Origin: Nodularia sp. LEGE 06071
GTDB lineage: Bacteria > Cyanobacteriota > Cyanobacteriia > Cyanobacteriales > Nostocaceae
Reading direction: 5' to 3'
Assembly: GCF_015207755.1 (NCBI RefSeq)
Contig: NZ_JADEWH010000001.1
Coordinates: 62,001-126,000, forward strand
Length of the DNA stretch: 64,000 bases
Part shown: piece after piece, positions 18,378-28,384 of the stretch
Position numbering within the stretch: position 1 is the first letter of the stretch
How the letters are laid out: every line of letters starts with the position of its first letter
Position numbers and translations under genes: made by a program
Notes under the pieces: generated by a model
Seen by the model: the letters and a program-made list of their open reading frames with translations, nothing else
Databases searched by the model: none
Told to the model about the DNA's origin: nothing

Positions 18378-19817
18378 ATGCCAGTGGCTGCTAACTCCAT
18401 TAAGTTTGGTACAGACGGCTGGCGGGGGGTTATTGGTGATGAGTTCACCTTTGAACGCCTAGCCCTAGTCGCACCAGTTGCTGCACAAGTATTACATAAT
18501 ACATATTTTTCTACAGTTGGTAGCAAAACAATTATTGTCGGCTACGATCGCCGATTTATGGCGGAAGATTTTGCTCGTGCTGTGGCTGATTCTGTCACCG
18601 CTATCGGATTTGATGTTTTACTCAGCGAAAGTTATGCCCCAACTCCGGCTTTTAGTTGGGCGGCTAAAGAACTGAATGCTTTGGGGGCGCTAGTAATTAC
18701 AGCTAGTCATAACCCTGGAACATATTTAGGCTTAAAAGTCAAGGGTTGCTTTGGTGGTTCAGTACCGCCAGAAGTGACTAAAGAAATAGAAACGTTATTA
18801 TCTGCTGGTGTACCTGATGCAGTGGCTACCCCTGGGAAACAACAACCGTTTGATCCCTGGCCGAGTTACATCACAGCGTTAAAAGCTAAGGTAAATATTA
18901 CTAAGATTCAAGCAGCGATCGCCTCTGGTAAACTGACATTATTTGCTGATGTCATGCATGGTGCGGCAGCTGGGGGATTAGCTAGATTATTGGGCGATGG
19001 TGTCCAAGAAATCAACAGCGATCGCGATCCTTTATTTGAAGGTGGTGCGCCAGAACCTTTACCAAAATACCTATCTCGTTTATTTTCGGTGATCAAAACT
19101 CACCGCCAAACAGATAAATCAGGTTTAGCAGTGGGGTTAGTATTCGATGGCGATTGCGATCGCATCGCCGCAGTGGATGGAAACGCTAACTTTTTAAGTT
19201 CCCAAATTTTAATCCCCATATTAATCGATCACTTAACCCTCCGGCGCGGCTTTAGCGGTGAAATCGTCAAAACTGTCAGCGGTTCTGATTTGATTCCCCG
19301 TGTCGCAGCACTGCATAACTTGTCACTTTTTGAAACCGCCGTAGGATATAAATACATCGCCGATAGAATGTTAGTTGCAGATGTATTGTTAGGTGGGGAA
19401 GAGTCGGGAGGAATCGGTTATGGTAGCCATATTCCGGAACGTGATGCACTGCTATCAGCGCTGTATGTTCTAGAGGCGATTGTGGAATCTAATTTAGATT
19501 TAAGCGATTATTATCGCTCCTTGCAAGAGCAAACAGGTTTCACCTCAGCTTATGATCGGATTGATTTACCTTTAGCCAGTATGGACGTGCGATCGCGTCT
19601 TTTACAACAACTGCAAACCCAACCATTAACAGAAATTGCCGGTCAACCTGTAATTGATTGCCAAACCATAGACGGCTATAAATACCGCCTAGCTGATCAT
19701 AGCTGGTTAATGATTCGGTTTAGCGGCACAGAACCAGTACTACGCTTGTATTGCGAAGCCGCCACACTGGAACAAGTGCATCAAACCCTGGCTTGGGCGA
19801 AAAATTGGGCAGAATAA
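18378..19817 (+). CDS. Phosphohexomutase (phosphoglucomutase/phosphomannomutase family)
   Basis: A 479-residue alpha-D-phosphohexomutase that interconverts 1- and 6-phosphates of hexoses. The start IKFGTDGWRGVIGDEFT, the phosphoserine loop ALVITASHNPG (Ser about 113), the metal loop VFDGDCDRIAA, the sugar loop LLGGEESGGIGYG and the phosphate-binding RFSGTEPVLRLY are all present, so the enzyme should be active. Substrate (glucose, mannose or glucosamine phosphate) cannot be fixed from sequence alone; it resembles the second cyanobacterial phosphoglucomutase more than GlmM. ATG at 18378 is used; the gene lies 70 bases after the DUF1400 hydrolase. Confidence 0.92.
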   Translation: MPVAANSIKFGTDGWRGVIGDEFTFERLALVAPVAAQVLHNTYFSTVGSKTIIVGYDRRFMAEDFARAVADSVTAIGFDVLLSESYAPTPAFSWAAKELNALGALVITASHNPGTYLGLKVKGCFGGSVPPEVTKEIETLLSAGVPDAVATPGKQQPFDPWPSYITALKAKVNITKIQAAIASGKLTLFADVMHGAAAGGLARLLGDGVQEINSDRDPLFEGGAPEPLPKYLSRLFSVIKTHRQTDKSGLAVGLVFDGDCDRIAAVDGNANFLSSQILIPILIDHLTLRRGFSGEIVKTVSGSDLIPRVAALHNLSLFETAVGYKYIADRMLVADVLLGGEESGGIGYGSHIPERDALLSALYVLEAIVESNLDLSDYYRSLQEQTGFTSAYDRIDLPLASMDVRSRLLQQLQTQPLTEIAGQPVIDCQTIDGYKYRLADHSWLMIRFSGTEPVLRLYCEAATLEQVHQTLAWAKNWAE

Positions 19818-19847
19818 GGAAACTCCAAATAAAAAACATGACAAATT

Positions 19848-19914
19848 TTGTTGTGGGATGGGTGTCCCCACCCGTCCCTCCATCAGGGCGGGCAAGATGT
19901 CCACCCCACAATAT
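19848..19914. repeat. Dispersed palindromic repeat (GGGCGGGCAAGATG family)
   Basis: Contains TTGTGGG...GTCCCCACCC and GGGCGGGCAAGATG.CCACCCCACAA. Members of the same family, in either direction and with variable centres, are seen at about 26757-26781, 28960-28985, 33057-33126, 36006-36037 and 46436-46512. They carry no genes and mark several rearrangement borders in this window. Confidence 0.75.
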
Positions 19915-19997
19915 GGATAACTTGAAAATCTCTAATAGAAGTTAACAGCTGTCTGTAATCTGTGGCTGCTGTTAACTGTTAACTGTGAACTAAAAAT

Positions 19998-20576
19998 ATG
20001 ACTAAATTACTGGTGGTAGCTACAGGAAATCCCGGTAAACTGCGGGAACTGCAAGCTTATCTGGCAAACTCTGGTTGGGAATTAACACTAAAACCAGAAG
20101 AATTAGAAGTTGAAGAAACAGGCGCAACCTTTGCCGCTAATGCCGCTCTGAAAGCTTCCCAAGTGGCTCAAGCCACAGGACAATGGGCAATCGCTGATGA
20201 TTCGGGTTTGCAAGTAGATGCCCTGAATGGCGCACCAGGCGTATATTCGGCACGTTATGGCAGCAGCGACTCAGAACGCATTGCTAGGCTATTGCGAGAA
20301 TTAGGTAACGCAGTCAATCGCCAAGCACAATTTGTCTGTGCCGTGGCGATCGCTCGTCCTGATGGTACAATTGCCTTAGAATCAGAAGGTATATGTCGCG
20401 GCGAAATTCTTCATGCACCCCGTGGCGAAGGTGGTTTTGGCTACGATCCTATATTTTACGTTCCAGAAAAGCAATTGACCTTTGCAGAGATGTCGCGGGA
20501 GTTGAAAGGGTCAATTAGCCATCGAGGTAAAGCTTTAAAGGCTTTAGTACCTCAGTTTGCCGCCGACTTGTACTAG
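19998..20576 (+). CDS. rdgB: Non-canonical purine NTP pyrophosphatase (RdgB/HAM1)
   Basis: Removes dITP, XTP and similar nucleotides from the pool by hydrolysis to monophosphate and pyrophosphate. 192 residues, normal length. Seen are LLVVATGNPGKLRELQ at the start, WAIADDSGLQVDALNGAPGVYSARY with the catalytic Asp, FVCAVAIARPDG, GEGGFGYDPIFYVPE and the end ISHRGKALKAL. ATG at 19998. Single gene between phosphohexomutase and an unknown gene. Confidence 0.95.
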   Translation: MTKLLVVATGNPGKLRELQAYLANSGWELTLKPEELEVEETGATFAANAALKASQVAQATGQWAIADDSGLQVDALNGAPGVYSARYGSSDSERIARLLRELGNAVNRQAQFVCAVAIARPDGTIALESEGICRGEILHAPRGEGGFGYDPIFYVPEKQLTFAEMSRELKGSISHRGKALKALVPQFAADLY

Positions 20577-20648
20577 TCCAGACAGTTTCAGTTTTTGCGG
20601 ATAAACGGTGATAAAATATGGTTGTCATTGCTCTAATCCCCGCTGTAG

Positions 20649-21143
20649 ATGAACAAAGCATTGAATGAACAGCTTTCAATGGAAATTGCCCAAAGCATAA
20701 AAAGCAAAGCTAATAAGCCATTTAATAATGCTTACAAAGCAGTATTAGCCACAGAGAAAGCCAAGTATGTCCAGGGATTTTTAGCTGTTGCCCAAATGCC
20801 AGAACCCATTGAACATGGTTGGATAGAACTCAGCGATGCTGCTGTAAATGATTCTGTGGGCAGCATTATCGATCCTACTTTACCACACCTGCACAAAACC
20901 CCCGAAGAACTTTGGTACTTCGCCGCCCAAAGCTTTAGTATCAAGCAACTGCAAGCGATTATTGAAGAATCAAAAGAAGATTATCCAGAAGATGATCCAT
21001 TACCAATCTATGGTGATGCACCTTATGAATATTACGGTGATGTCATGCTGGGTGGTCAGGAATATTTAGCAGCTTATCAGGCGGCAGAGGCTAAGTGCAA
21101 AGAACTCAAAGCATCTCACATGATTGAGATAAATCAGGATTAA
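20649..21143 (+). CDS. Unknown acidic protein
   Basis: A 164-residue, acidic, soluble protein that I do not recognise. It begins MNKALNEQLSMEIAQSIKSK and carries a Pro/Glu/Asp/Tyr-rich stretch (ESKEDYPEDDPLPIYGDAPY) near the C-terminus. No signal peptide or membrane helix. It lies 72 bases after rdgB and 20 bases before the protease-like gene on the same strand, so it may be co-transcribed with the latter. Two in-frame ATGs (residue 1 and residue 11) are possible starts. Confidence 0.6.
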   Translation: MNKALNEQLSMEIAQSIKSKANKPFNNAYKAVLATEKAKYVQGFLAVAQMPEPIEHGWIELSDAAVNDSVGSIIDPTLPHLHKTPEELWYFAAQSFSIKQLQAIIEESKEDYPEDDPLPIYGDAPYEYYGDVMLGGQEYLAAYQAAEAKCKELKASHMIEINQD

Positions 21144-21163
21144 ACTGCATTTAAAAAAACCGC

Positions 21164-21844
21164 ATGAGTCAAACTGCTTTAAATTTAGTTGCTATATCGA
21201 TTTTTTTCATGACTTTATCCGTGCTGTTGGGGCCATTAATTCATTTGTCTCCAGCCGTACCAGCACTGGCTACCTTCGCAATTTTGGGAATAGCCACTTT
21301 TGATAATTTCAGTTTGCAAGGACAGGGCGGTACGATAATTTTAGATTGGATTGCTGGTTTTTCTGGGCAACATCGCGATCGCATTATCCACCACGAAGCC
21401 GGTCATTTTCTCACAGCGCATCTACTGGATATTCCGGTAACTGGCTATACACTCAGTGCTTGGGAAGCTTGGAAACAAGGACAACCGGGACAAGGTGGTG
21501 TGAGTTTTGAAGATGTTGAATTAGCATCTCAATTAGAACGGGGGACAATCAGCGCCCAGATCATAGACCGCTATTGTACAATTTGGATGGCGGGTATTGT
21601 GGCGGAAACTTTAGTTTTTAATCATGCTGAAGGTGGGGCTGATGATCGCAGCAAGCTAGCAGGAGTCTTAGCGGGTTTAGGTTTTTCCCAATCAGCTTCT
21701 GAACAGAAACAACGGTTTCATCTTCTGCAAGCCAAAACTTTACTGCAAGAAAATTGGTCGAGTTACGAAGCTTTAGTCAAATCCATGCAACAACGCGCCT
21801 CTGTGAGCGATTGTCAGCGGATAATTAATGATTCTGCTCCCTGA
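21164..21844 (+). CDS. M41-like (FtsH-type) metalloprotease domain without AAA ATPase
   Basis: 226 residues. Two hydrophobic segments at the N-terminus (about 5-30 and 33-55) anchor it in the membrane; the zinc motif HHEAGHFLTAHLL (about residue 76) matches the FtsH HEAGH, and AGIVAETLVFNHAEGGADDRSKL resembles the FtsH region carrying the third metal ligand (the Glu/Asp of GGA.DD). There is no Walker A/B ATPase module, so unfolding power must come from elsewhere, or it acts on already unfolded or membrane substrates. Such stand-alone M41-like proteins are known in cyanobacteria and plastids. Catalytic activity is plausible, substrate unknown. Confidence 0.8.
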   Translation: MSQTALNLVAISIFFMTLSVLLGPLIHLSPAVPALATFAILGIATFDNFSLQGQGGTIILDWIAGFSGQHRDRIIHHEAGHFLTAHLLDIPVTGYTLSAWEAWKQGQPGQGGVSFEDVELASQLERGTISAQIIDRYCTIWMAGIVAETLVFNHAEGGADDRSKLAGVLAGLGFSQSASEQKQRFHLLQAKTLLQENWSSYEALVKSMQQRASVSDCQRIINDSAP

Positions 21845-21865
21845 ACCTCTGGAACAGACGCGTAA

Positions 21866-22891
21866 CTATGAAGAAACTGCTTTGAGAGGCGAAACAGAGG
21901 AGGAATAGTCACGCCCAATAGCTTGATTACGTCCAGCAGATTTAGCCTGCAACAAGTATTGATCAGCACGATGTAGCAAATCTAACCCCTGATCATCATC
22001 TTGTGCTTGCAGACAGGCTACACCCAAGCTAATGGTGAGATTAATAGCTATTTTAGTGTTGATTTTAAAGGCTTCCTCGCTAATTATACTATTGATCCGT
22101 TTCGCCACTAGCAAGGCTTCCTCGCCAGCAGTGTTAGCTAAAACCACGACAAATTCCTCTCCACCATAACGAAAGGGAGTATCTTGAGTCCGCAGATTAT
22201 TTCGCAGACGGTTACATAGTAATTGTAAAAGGCGATCGCCAACTAAATGCCCATAGGTATCGTTAACTTGTTTAAAATAGTCCACATCTAAAATAATTAA
22301 ACTCAAAGGAATGTTTTGAATCCGAGCTAATTTAATTTGTTTGGGTAATTCCCATTCCAAAGCCCGGCGATTATTCATCTCTGTCAACGAATCAGCTAAG
22401 GCCATGGTTGACAATCGATCATTTGTCCGCAGCAAATCGCGGTATTTCTGGGCTTTCCGCACACCTACCATCAAGTGAGCTGCCAATAGAGTATGATGTG
22501 CAGTTATATCTGTAAAATTAGGCTCTGTCTTTGCCTCAGAAAGCTGCCAAACATAAGCGTCTGCTCCTTGTCTGAGTACAGTAGCAGTCATTTCTAATTC
22601 CCACTCCCAGTCATGCTCTTGTCTAGCAGCAATTTGTTGGAGACGATCTTCTAGAAAAATAGAGTATATCCAGGATAGCTGAGTCTGGGTTTTCAGCCAC
22701 CGGCAGAGTTCCATACTCCCAACTAGACTAGCTTGTGCAAGTATGACATCCGGCGGTGCCAGTTGAATGCGCGACACTGCCTGATTGACATTCATGATCA
22801 CTTCTATAGTAAAATTGCTGAGTTCCAGGAGATGATCGGGAAGTGTCTCGAGAAAGTTCTGATTTCCAAACACTAGAATAGAAATTTTCAT
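21866..22891 (-). CDS. Diguanylate cyclase (GGDEF) with receiver-like N-terminus
   Basis: 341 residues. The C-terminal half is a GGDEF domain (about 170-330) that makes cyclic di-GMP: DSLTEMNNRRALE, LIILDVDYFKQVNDTYGHLVGD, active site FRYGGEEFVV and TISLGVACLQAQ. RTQD sits five residues before GGEEF, the RxxD inhibitory site, so product feedback is likely. The N-terminal 150 residues resemble a response-regulator receiver (PPDVILAQASLVG, ..ELCRWLKTQ), but the phosphoacceptor Asp pattern is weak, so it may be a pseudo-receiver. Ends tail-to-tail with the protease-like gene, 21 bases apart. Confidence 0.9.
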   Translation of the reverse strand: MKISILVFGNQNFLETLPDHLLELSNFTIEVIMNVNQAVSRIQLAPPDVILAQASLVGSMELCRWLKTQTQLSWIYSIFLEDRLQQIAARQEHDWEWELEMTATVLRQGADAYVWQLSEAKTEPNFTDITAHHTLLAAHLMVGVRKAQKYRDLLRTNDRLSTMALADSLTEMNNRRALEWELPKQIKLARIQNIPLSLIILDVDYFKQVNDTYGHLVGDRLLQLLCNRLRNNLRTQDTPFRYGGEEFVVVLANTAGEEALLVAKRINSIISEEAFKINTKIAINLTISLGVACLQAQDDDQGLDLLHRADQYLLQAKSAGRNQAIGRDYSSSVSPLKAVSS

Positions 22892-23459
22892 AACTGTGAT
22901 TTCTGCCCTATTTTAAGCTAAATTTTCCTGTTTCTTTGCGAATAGCAAATATGACAGTATCTGTATCAAAAGGAAATTATACTATTTTGATAGTATAAAC
23001 TCTCAATAGCTCAAATACTTATATATTATGATGCAACTTCGATAACGGTGAATACTCATAATTACTTTCTGTTCTTATTTAGGTTTTTTTAACAGTAGAA
23101 ATACGGAACATTTTCCGCTGATTTAAAAGTATTAGTGTCATTTCAGATCATGAGTGATCCCAAAAAATTACACAATCACAAACCTTGTATTTACCTATTA
23201 TTTTAAAATTTCTTATAGAGAAATATAAATAATTTTTGTAAAATATAAAGCTTTATTTTGTTTTGTGAAATTTGAGATAATATGGGTTGATTTGGCTGTA
23301 AAATCTGAATTTTTATCAAATAGCTGAGTGAATATACATAAATATCCCAGAGCAGAAGTTTTTTGCTTCCGCTCATTAAATGAGTGCCAATAGCAGGATT
23401 ATTTAGTTTTGATCTAACTAATTCTATATCTAAATTTTGGCAAAATTTTCCGGTGATCA
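22892..23459. other. AT-rich intergenic region, no convincing gene
   Basis: 568 bases. A minus-strand open frame of 86 codons at 23203-23463 is rich in Ile/Lys/Leu/Gln with no domain, and overlaps the stop of the metal-binding protein gene, so I do not call it. No repeats seen. Confidence 0.5.
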
Positions 23460-23660
23460 TCAATAGCCTTCAATATGAAAACCAGCAGCAACAATTACCT
23501 GTTTAATTGATTCCTCAGCAGCAGAAGATTGCACAGTGACTGTTTTATCTTGAACATCGACATCGACTAAAGCATTAGGTTCCATGACATGAATAGATTG
23601 GGTGATTTTTGCCGCACAATCATCACAAGCAATATCCGGGACTTTTAGTTTGAGTACCAT
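23460..23660 (-). CDS. Heavy-metal-associated (CopZ/Atx1-like) domain protein
   Basis: A 66-residue ferredoxin-fold metal chaperone candidate. It starts VLKLKVPDIACDDCAAKI, where the two cysteines of the C-x-x-C loop bind a soft metal (copper most likely), and continues with VDVQDKTVTVQS and IKQVIVAAGFHIEGY, typical HMA elements. The first residue of the usual M-x-C-x-x-C motif is Ile here. The start is ATG at 23660 with GAGGTCAG upstream; the longer open frame to 23840 has no family support. No copper ATPase is adjacent. Confidence 0.85.
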   Translation of the reverse strand: MVLKLKVPDIACDDCAAKITQSIHVMEPNALVDVDVQDKTVTVQSSAAEESIKQVIVAAGFHIEGY

Positions 23661-24102
23661 GACTGACCTCGATAGATGAATTTGAGTGTTGTTGATTAAA
23701 CCAATAATATGCATACAAATAGCGATCGCACATCTGACTGAAGTTAGGTAATTGTGCAATTCACAGATAGAGCAGTACCAATGGCTGGACATAACTATAA
23801 CTCCCCACTGGCAAAAAAATCTGGCAGAAAACTGAAACAAAATGCCAAAATATATATATAAAGCAGTTTATCTGTATTTATCTGTTTACCCTGCGGGTAG
23901 CCGCTACACGTCTACATCTGTGTTTATCTGTGGTTCATGATCTTTTGATTTACCAAACGCAGTAGCAAGCTGCTGTATAAAGCTACTGATAGAAATACAC
24001 GCAGTATATACCTATCCCAGCCGCAACTCACCTATGGCATAGATGCCCGATCCTGCGGCATACTTTTCTGTAAAAACGACTATTGAAACTACTTTTCCAC
24101 CC
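23661..24102. other. Intergenic between HMA gene and alaS
   Basis: 442 bases holding two divergent promoters. The segment about 23874-23937 contains the common Nostoc phrase family (tttatctgtttaccctgcgg ... tttatctgtggttcatga). No ORF accepted. An upstream in-frame start for alaS at 24043 is possible but not favoured. Confidence 0.5.
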
Positions 24103-26745
24103 ATGCCTTCTAATCCCCAGAAACTTAGCGGTAACGAAATTCGCGACTTATTCCTGAACTTCTTTGCCGAAAGAGGACACCAAATTCTCCCCAGCGCTTC
24201 CCTCGTCCCGGAAGATCCCACTGTGTTGCTGACAATTGCGGGGATGCTACCATTTAAACCGATATTCCTGGGACAGCGCACAGCAGAATTTAATCGCGCT
24301 ACCACATCCCAAAAGTGCATCCGGACAAACGATATCGAAAACGTGGGACGCACCAAACGCCATCATACATTTTTTGAGATGTTGGGTAACTTCAGCTTTG
24401 GGGATTATTTTAAACCACAAGCGATCGCCTGGGGCTGGGAATTATCAACTCAAGTTTTCGGCTTACCACCAGAAAAGCTAGTTGTCAGCGTCTTTGAAGA
24501 TGATGATGAAGCTTATAATATTTGGCGCGATGAAATTGGCGTACCGGAAGCCAGAATTAAGCGCATGGGCGAAGATGATAACTTTTGGGTATCTGGACAC
24601 ACAGGCCCCTGTGGCCCTTGTTCAGAAATTTATTATGATTTTCACCCAGAATTGGGAGATGAAAACATTGATTTAGAAGACGATACCCGGTTTATCGAGT
24701 TTTATAACCTGGTATTCATGCAATATAACCGGGATGCTGAAGGTAAATTAACACCTCTGCAAAACAAAAACATTGATACCGGCATGGGTTTGGAAAGGAT
24801 GGCGCAAATCCTCCAACAAGTGCCGAATAACTATGAAACTGATTTAATTTTCCCGATTATTGAGACAGCAGCCGAAATTGCCGGAATTGATTACCACAAA
24901 AGCGACGAAACCACCAAAGTTTCCTTAAAAGTTATTGGTGATCATGTCCGTTCTGTGGTACAAATGATTGCCGATGAAATTCGCGCCTCCAACGTGGGAC
25001 GGGGTTATGTGCTGCGGCGCTTAATTCGGCGAGTGGTTCGTCATGGGCGATTATTGGGAATTACCAGTGAATTTATTAACCAAGTTGCCGAAACTGCAAT
25101 TTCTCTTTCAGAATCAGCTTACCCCAATGTCCGCCAACGGGAAGCAGCAATTAAAGCGGAACTGCAACGGGAAGAAGCCAATTTCCTCAGAACTTTGGAT
25201 AGAGGTGAGAAACTTTTAGAGGAAATCATCCAAGAGGTGAAACAGCAAGGCAAAACCTCTATTAGCGGTGAAAGTGCCTTTACTTTATATGATACCTTTG
25301 GTTTTCCCCTAGAACTGACCCAAGAAATTGCAGAAGAAAATCAGCTAACTGTGGATGAAGCTGGATTTAATGCCGAAATGCAAAAGCAGGTGGAACGTGC
25401 CAAAGCTGCCCACGAAACCATTGATTTAACTGTGCAAGGTTCCCTGGATAAGTTAGCCGAACACATCCAAGCGACGGAATTTATCGGTTATACCCAACCT
25501 GCGGGGACAGCGAACGTCGAAGCCATATTAATAGATGGCATTGCCCACGAAGAAGCAGAAGCAGGAACAGAAATTCAAATTGTTCTCAATCAAACTCCAT
25601 TTTATGCCGAGTCTGGGGGACAAATTGGGGATAAAGGTTATATCTCCGGTGATGGTGTGGTGGTGCGTGTGGAAGATGTGAAAAGAGAATCTGATTTTTT
25701 TATCCACTTTGGACGCATCGAACGCGGTACAATCCGAGTAGGAGATGCTGTGACTGCTCAAATTGATCGGGCTTGTCGTCGTCGCGCTGAAGCTAACCAT
25801 ACGGCAACCCATTTATTGCAAGCGGCGTTAAAGAAACTTGTGGATGATAGTATATCTCAAGCCGGTTCCCTGGTTTCCTTTGATAGATTGCGCTTTGACT
25901 TTAACTGTCCCCGTGGTTTGACAGCAGCAGAAGTGGAACAAGTTGAAGCCCAGGTAAATACTTGGATTACTGAGGCACATACTGCAAACATAGAAGTATT
26001 ACCTATAGCAGAGGCTAAGGCTAGGGGTGCTGTGGCAATGTTTGGGGAAAAATACGGTGAAGAAGTGCGGGTGATTGATTTTCCTAGCGTGTCAATGGAA
26101 CTCTGCGGTGGAACTCACGTAAGTAATACTGCGGAAATTGGCATCTTTAAGATTATCTCCGAGGCGGGTGTGGCTTCTGGGGTGCGACGGATTGAGGCTG
26201 TATCTGGCCCGGCGATCTTGGATTATCTCAATGTTCGCGATAAAGTAGTTAAGGATTTAAGCGATCGCTTTAAAGTTAAACCCGAAGAATTACCAGAGAG
26301 AATTACAACTCTGCAAACTGAACTGAGAAATAGTGAGAAACAATTAGCTACACTGAAATCACAATTGGCGATCGCTAAATCAGACAGTTTGCTGCAAACA
26401 GTAGAATCTGTAGGCGATTATCAAATTTTGGTAGCGCAGATGGAAGATGTTGACCCGGAATCATTGAAAACTGCGGCGGAAAGGTTACTGCAAAAAATCG
26501 GTAACGGTGCAGTGGTGCTGGGTTCTGTTCCGGAAGAGGGGAAGGTGAGTATAGTTGCAGCCTTCAGTGCAGAGGTGAATAAAAAGGGACTGCAAGCGGG
26601 TAAATTTGTCGGTGCTGTAGCGAAGATTTGCGGCGGTGGCGGCGGTGGAAGACCGAATTTAGCCCAAGCCGGCGGACGTGATGCGAGTAAGTTACCAGAG
26701 GCGTTAGCCAAGGCGCACAGTGATTTACTCTCAGCCTTGAGTTAA
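24103..26745 (+). CDS. alaS: Alanyl-tRNA synthetase
   Basis: Charges tRNA-Ala. 880 residues from ATG 24103, the normal size; the frame extends 20 codons further up to 24043, but [20 protein letters not shown] matches the family start. Domains: class II catalytic core at about 5-260 ([32 protein letters not shown]), tRNA-binding helices to about 460, the editing domain with [11 protein letters not shown] and CGGTHVSNT (zinc ligands) at about 560-690, and the C-terminal DHHA1-like domain ending [17 protein letters not shown]. The last about 540 bases are duplicated at 28385-28948. No T-box or other leader seen. Confidence 0.97.
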   Translation: MPSNPQKLSGNEIRDLFLNFFAERGHQILPSASLVPEDPTVLLTIAGMLPFKPIFLGQRTAEFNRATTSQKCIRTNDIENVGRTKRHHTFFEMLGNFSFGDYFKPQAIAWGWELSTQVFGLPPEKLVVSVFEDDDEAYNIWRDEIGVPEARIKRMGEDDNFWVSGHTGPCGPCSEIYYDFHPELGDENIDLEDDTRFIEFYNLVFMQYNRDAEGKLTPLQNKNIDTGMGLERMAQILQQVPNNYETDLIFPIIETAAEIAGIDYHKSDETTKVSLKVIGDHVRSVVQMIADEIRASNVGRGYVLRRLIRRVVRHGRLLGITSEFINQVAETAISLSESAYPNVRQREAAIKAELQREEANFLRTLDRGEKLLEEIIQEVKQQGKTSISGESAFTLYDTFGFPLELTQEIAEENQLTVDEAGFNAEMQKQVERAKAAHETIDLTVQGSLDKLAEHIQATEFIGYTQPAGTANVEAILIDGIAHEEAEAGTEIQIVLNQTPFYAESGGQIGDKGYISGDGVVVRVEDVKRESDFFIHFGRIERGTIRVGDAVTAQIDRACRRRAEANHTATHLLQAALKKLVDDSISQAGSLVSFDRLRFDFNCPRGLTAAEVEQVEAQVNTWITEAHTANIEVLPIAEAKARGAVAMFGEKYGEEVRVIDFPSVSMELCGGTHVSNTAEIGIFKIISEAGVASGVRRIEAVSGPAILDYLNVRDKVVKDLSDRFKVKPEELPERITTLQTELRNSEKQLATLKSQLAIAKSDSLLQTVESVGDYQILVAQMEDVDPESLKTAAERLLQKIGNGAVVLGSVPEEGKVSIVAAFSAEVNKKGLQAGKFVGAVAKICGGGGGGRPNLAQAGGRDASKLPEALAKAHSDLLSALS

Positions 26746-26756
26746 TTATATTCTCT

Positions 26757-26781
26757 TGTGGGGCAGGCATCTTGCCTGCCT
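26757..26781. repeat. Palindromic repeat after alaS
   Basis: Short member of the GGGCGGGCAAGATG family: GGCAGGC and GCCTGCC form a 7-bp stem around ATCTT. A copy is at the same place after the duplicated alaS end (28962-28985). It may help end the alaS transcript although the T-run is weak. Confidence 0.65.
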
Positions 26782-26933
26782 TTGATATTTTTAAACGCAG
26801 ATGGACGCAGATAAACGCAGATAATTTTGTACTTTCTTAGATTAGGAAATTCTATATCATTATGGGTATATAAAAATTAAGCTGCATCAACGTGTACATG
26901 GATTAATAAAAGTATAGAAATGGATAATTTCTT

Positions 26934-27671
26934 ATGAAAGTTCTACAACAATCATCAACACTGAGGGCAAGATTTAAAGAAAAAATCAATGCTAAAAAAT
27001 CTGCTCAACGTCAAGAAGTTAATCAAGTTTTAGGTAATAATTTATTAGGTAAATTAGGTTCATTTGTATATGAATTTAAACAAGCTAAAAATCAATTTCA
27101 AGGCAGTATGGGGGAGTGGGGCGTATCAGCAATTATGCAAGCCTTCCCTGATACATGGGTGATGTTCAACAATGCTTTAATTCCCACTAATAATTCAGGT
27201 GGTTTAACGGAAATAGACCATTTAATTATCGGGTTAAAAGGCATTTTTTTATTAGAGATAAAAACTTGGAAAGGTTCATTTACTGCATACCAGGATATAT
27301 GGAAACGCCGAGAAGGCAACAGTTGGGTAGCAATATCTAATAGTCCTACTTCTCAAAGTGCTTATCATCAAAAAATGTTTAGCCGATGGATAAATTCTGT
27401 AGTTCCAAATCTTCCTGATAGTTATATTTACGCTCCTGTGGTGTTTCCCATAGCTAAATGGTTAGGAGTTAATAATTGTTCAGTACCAGTTTTTCAAGGT
27501 GTACCCGCACTGCTACAAACAATGGTTAGTTGTCCTCAGTGTTTAACAGAAAGGCAAGTACAGTTAATTGCTGAAGCTGTAGCTAATTATAAGATTCCGG
27601 AAAATACTGCCCCAATTTCTCAACCAATTCCTAAACCAAAACTTGTTAAACGTCAAAATGATCACATTTGA
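26934..27671 (+). CDS. NERD-domain (nuclease-related) protein
   Basis: 245 residues with a NERD domain at about 55-190: GSMGEWGVSAIMQAF, the active-site-like LTEIDHLIIGLKGIFLLEIK where D and E-x-K resemble the PD-(D/E)XK arrangement, and TWKGSFTAYQDIWKRR. N-terminal region is basic and helical (RARFKEKINAKKSAQRQEVN). Many NERD proteins have a helicase or kinase partner, but here it is alone. It lies between alaS and a VapBC pair, enclosed by the two copies of the alaS 3' end, and has lower GC than alaS, so it is probably acquired. Nuclease activity is inferred. Confidence 0.82.
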   Translation: MKVLQQSSTLRARFKEKINAKKSAQRQEVNQVLGNNLLGKLGSFVYEFKQAKNQFQGSMGEWGVSAIMQAFPDTWVMFNNALIPTNNSGGLTEIDHLIIGLKGIFLLEIKTWKGSFTAYQDIWKRREGNSWVAISNSPTSQSAYHQKMFSRWINSVVPNLPDSYIYAPVVFPIAKWLGVNNCSVPVFQGVPALLQTMVSCPQCLTERQVQLIAEAVANYKIPENTAPISQPIPKPKLVKRQNDHI

Positions 27672-27733
27672 AGCTTTTACCGTTCTCCCATATATGAGAG
27701 TAGTCTTACCCATAAAGTTTGTCAGGATTTTGT

Positions 27734-28144
27734 CTAACCATCAACGGGCAATAGAATAATCGGAATATGCATCCGAAAACCGTGAAAATCATTGTCAGTT
27801 GTGAGGATGCTGTAGCTGCGACGATAAGCAACGGCACAAATCAAAAAATCAGTATTTGAACCCTGAATACCCTGACTACGGCAGGTATTAAAAAACTCTG
27901 CGGCTATTTCGTAGTCTTCAGGTATGAGTTCTACATCTGGGAAGGCTTGAAGGTAATCTCGCAGACGGGTAAACTGCTCAAAATTGCGGATTCCAGAAAG
28001 AATTTCTTGGCGAATTGCACCTAAAAAAGCAACTTGGTTGTCAGTGATTAAATTCTGCAATATTGTGATCGTAGGGGAAGAATCAGGTGGCGTTTTACGA
28101 CGCAGAGCCAGAGACCAAACAGAAGTATCAACAATAACGCTCAT
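27734..28144 (-). CDS. vapC: PIN-domain RNase toxin of a VapBC pair
   Basis: 136 residues, typical VapC length. The PIN acidic residues are visible: IVDTSVWSLAL (first Asp), RQEILSGIRN (Glu), NTDFLICAVAY (Asp) and ILTTDNDFHGF (last Asp). VapC toxins cut RNA, often tRNA or rRNA. Its start overlaps the stop of the upstream antitoxin gene by 4 bases (ATGA), the usual coupling. The pair sits convergent to the NERD gene and next to the duplicated alaS end. Confidence 0.88.
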   Translation of the reverse strand: MSVIVDTSVWSLALRRKTPPDSSPTITILQNLITDNQVAFLGAIRQEILSGIRNFEQFTRLRDYLQAFPDVELIPEDYEIAAEFFNTCRSQGIQGSNTDFLICAVAYRRSYSILTTDNDFHGFRMHIPIILLPVDG

Positions 28145-28359
28145 GTCTGCTGACGTTGGTGTTTGTAGTCATAGTCTGCATCATAATCGATAGTACCAAA
28201 GAGTTCTAACACTTTGAGCCGCTTACGACGTTGAATATATTCGCGCAGTGCAGTTTCCACCAGAGAATCAATGGACGCGTGGTCGTCAAGTGCCAATGCC
28301 TCTTGTAGTAGGGCTTCGTTTATGTTGAGTGGTGTAGCCACAATCAATTTTGATTCCAC
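28141..28359 (-). CDS. vapB: VapB-type antitoxin
   Basis: 72 residues from a GTG at 28359 (another GTG at 28341 gives MATPLNINEALLQEAL, closer to many VapB starts). The pattern LNINEALLQEALALDDHASI and LVETALREYIQRRKRL is the ribbon-helix-helix type DNA-binding fold of VapB; the C-terminal KVLELFGTIDYDADYDYKHQ is acidic/aromatic as in antitoxin arms that cover VapC. Overlaps vapC by 4 bases. Autoregulation of the promoter is expected but no operator was identified. Confidence 0.85.
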   Translation of the reverse strand: MESKLIVATPLNINEALLQEALALDDHASIDSLVETALREYIQRRKRLKVLELFGTIDYDADYDYKHQRQQT

Positions 28360-28384
28360 AACTGACTAAATCGATAGTAACGCA

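Noticed and set aside
23203-23463. 86-codon minus-strand frame downstream of the HMA gene
   Set aside because: Low-complexity Ile/Lys/Leu composition, no domain and overlap with the HMA stop; probably AT-rich chance ORF.
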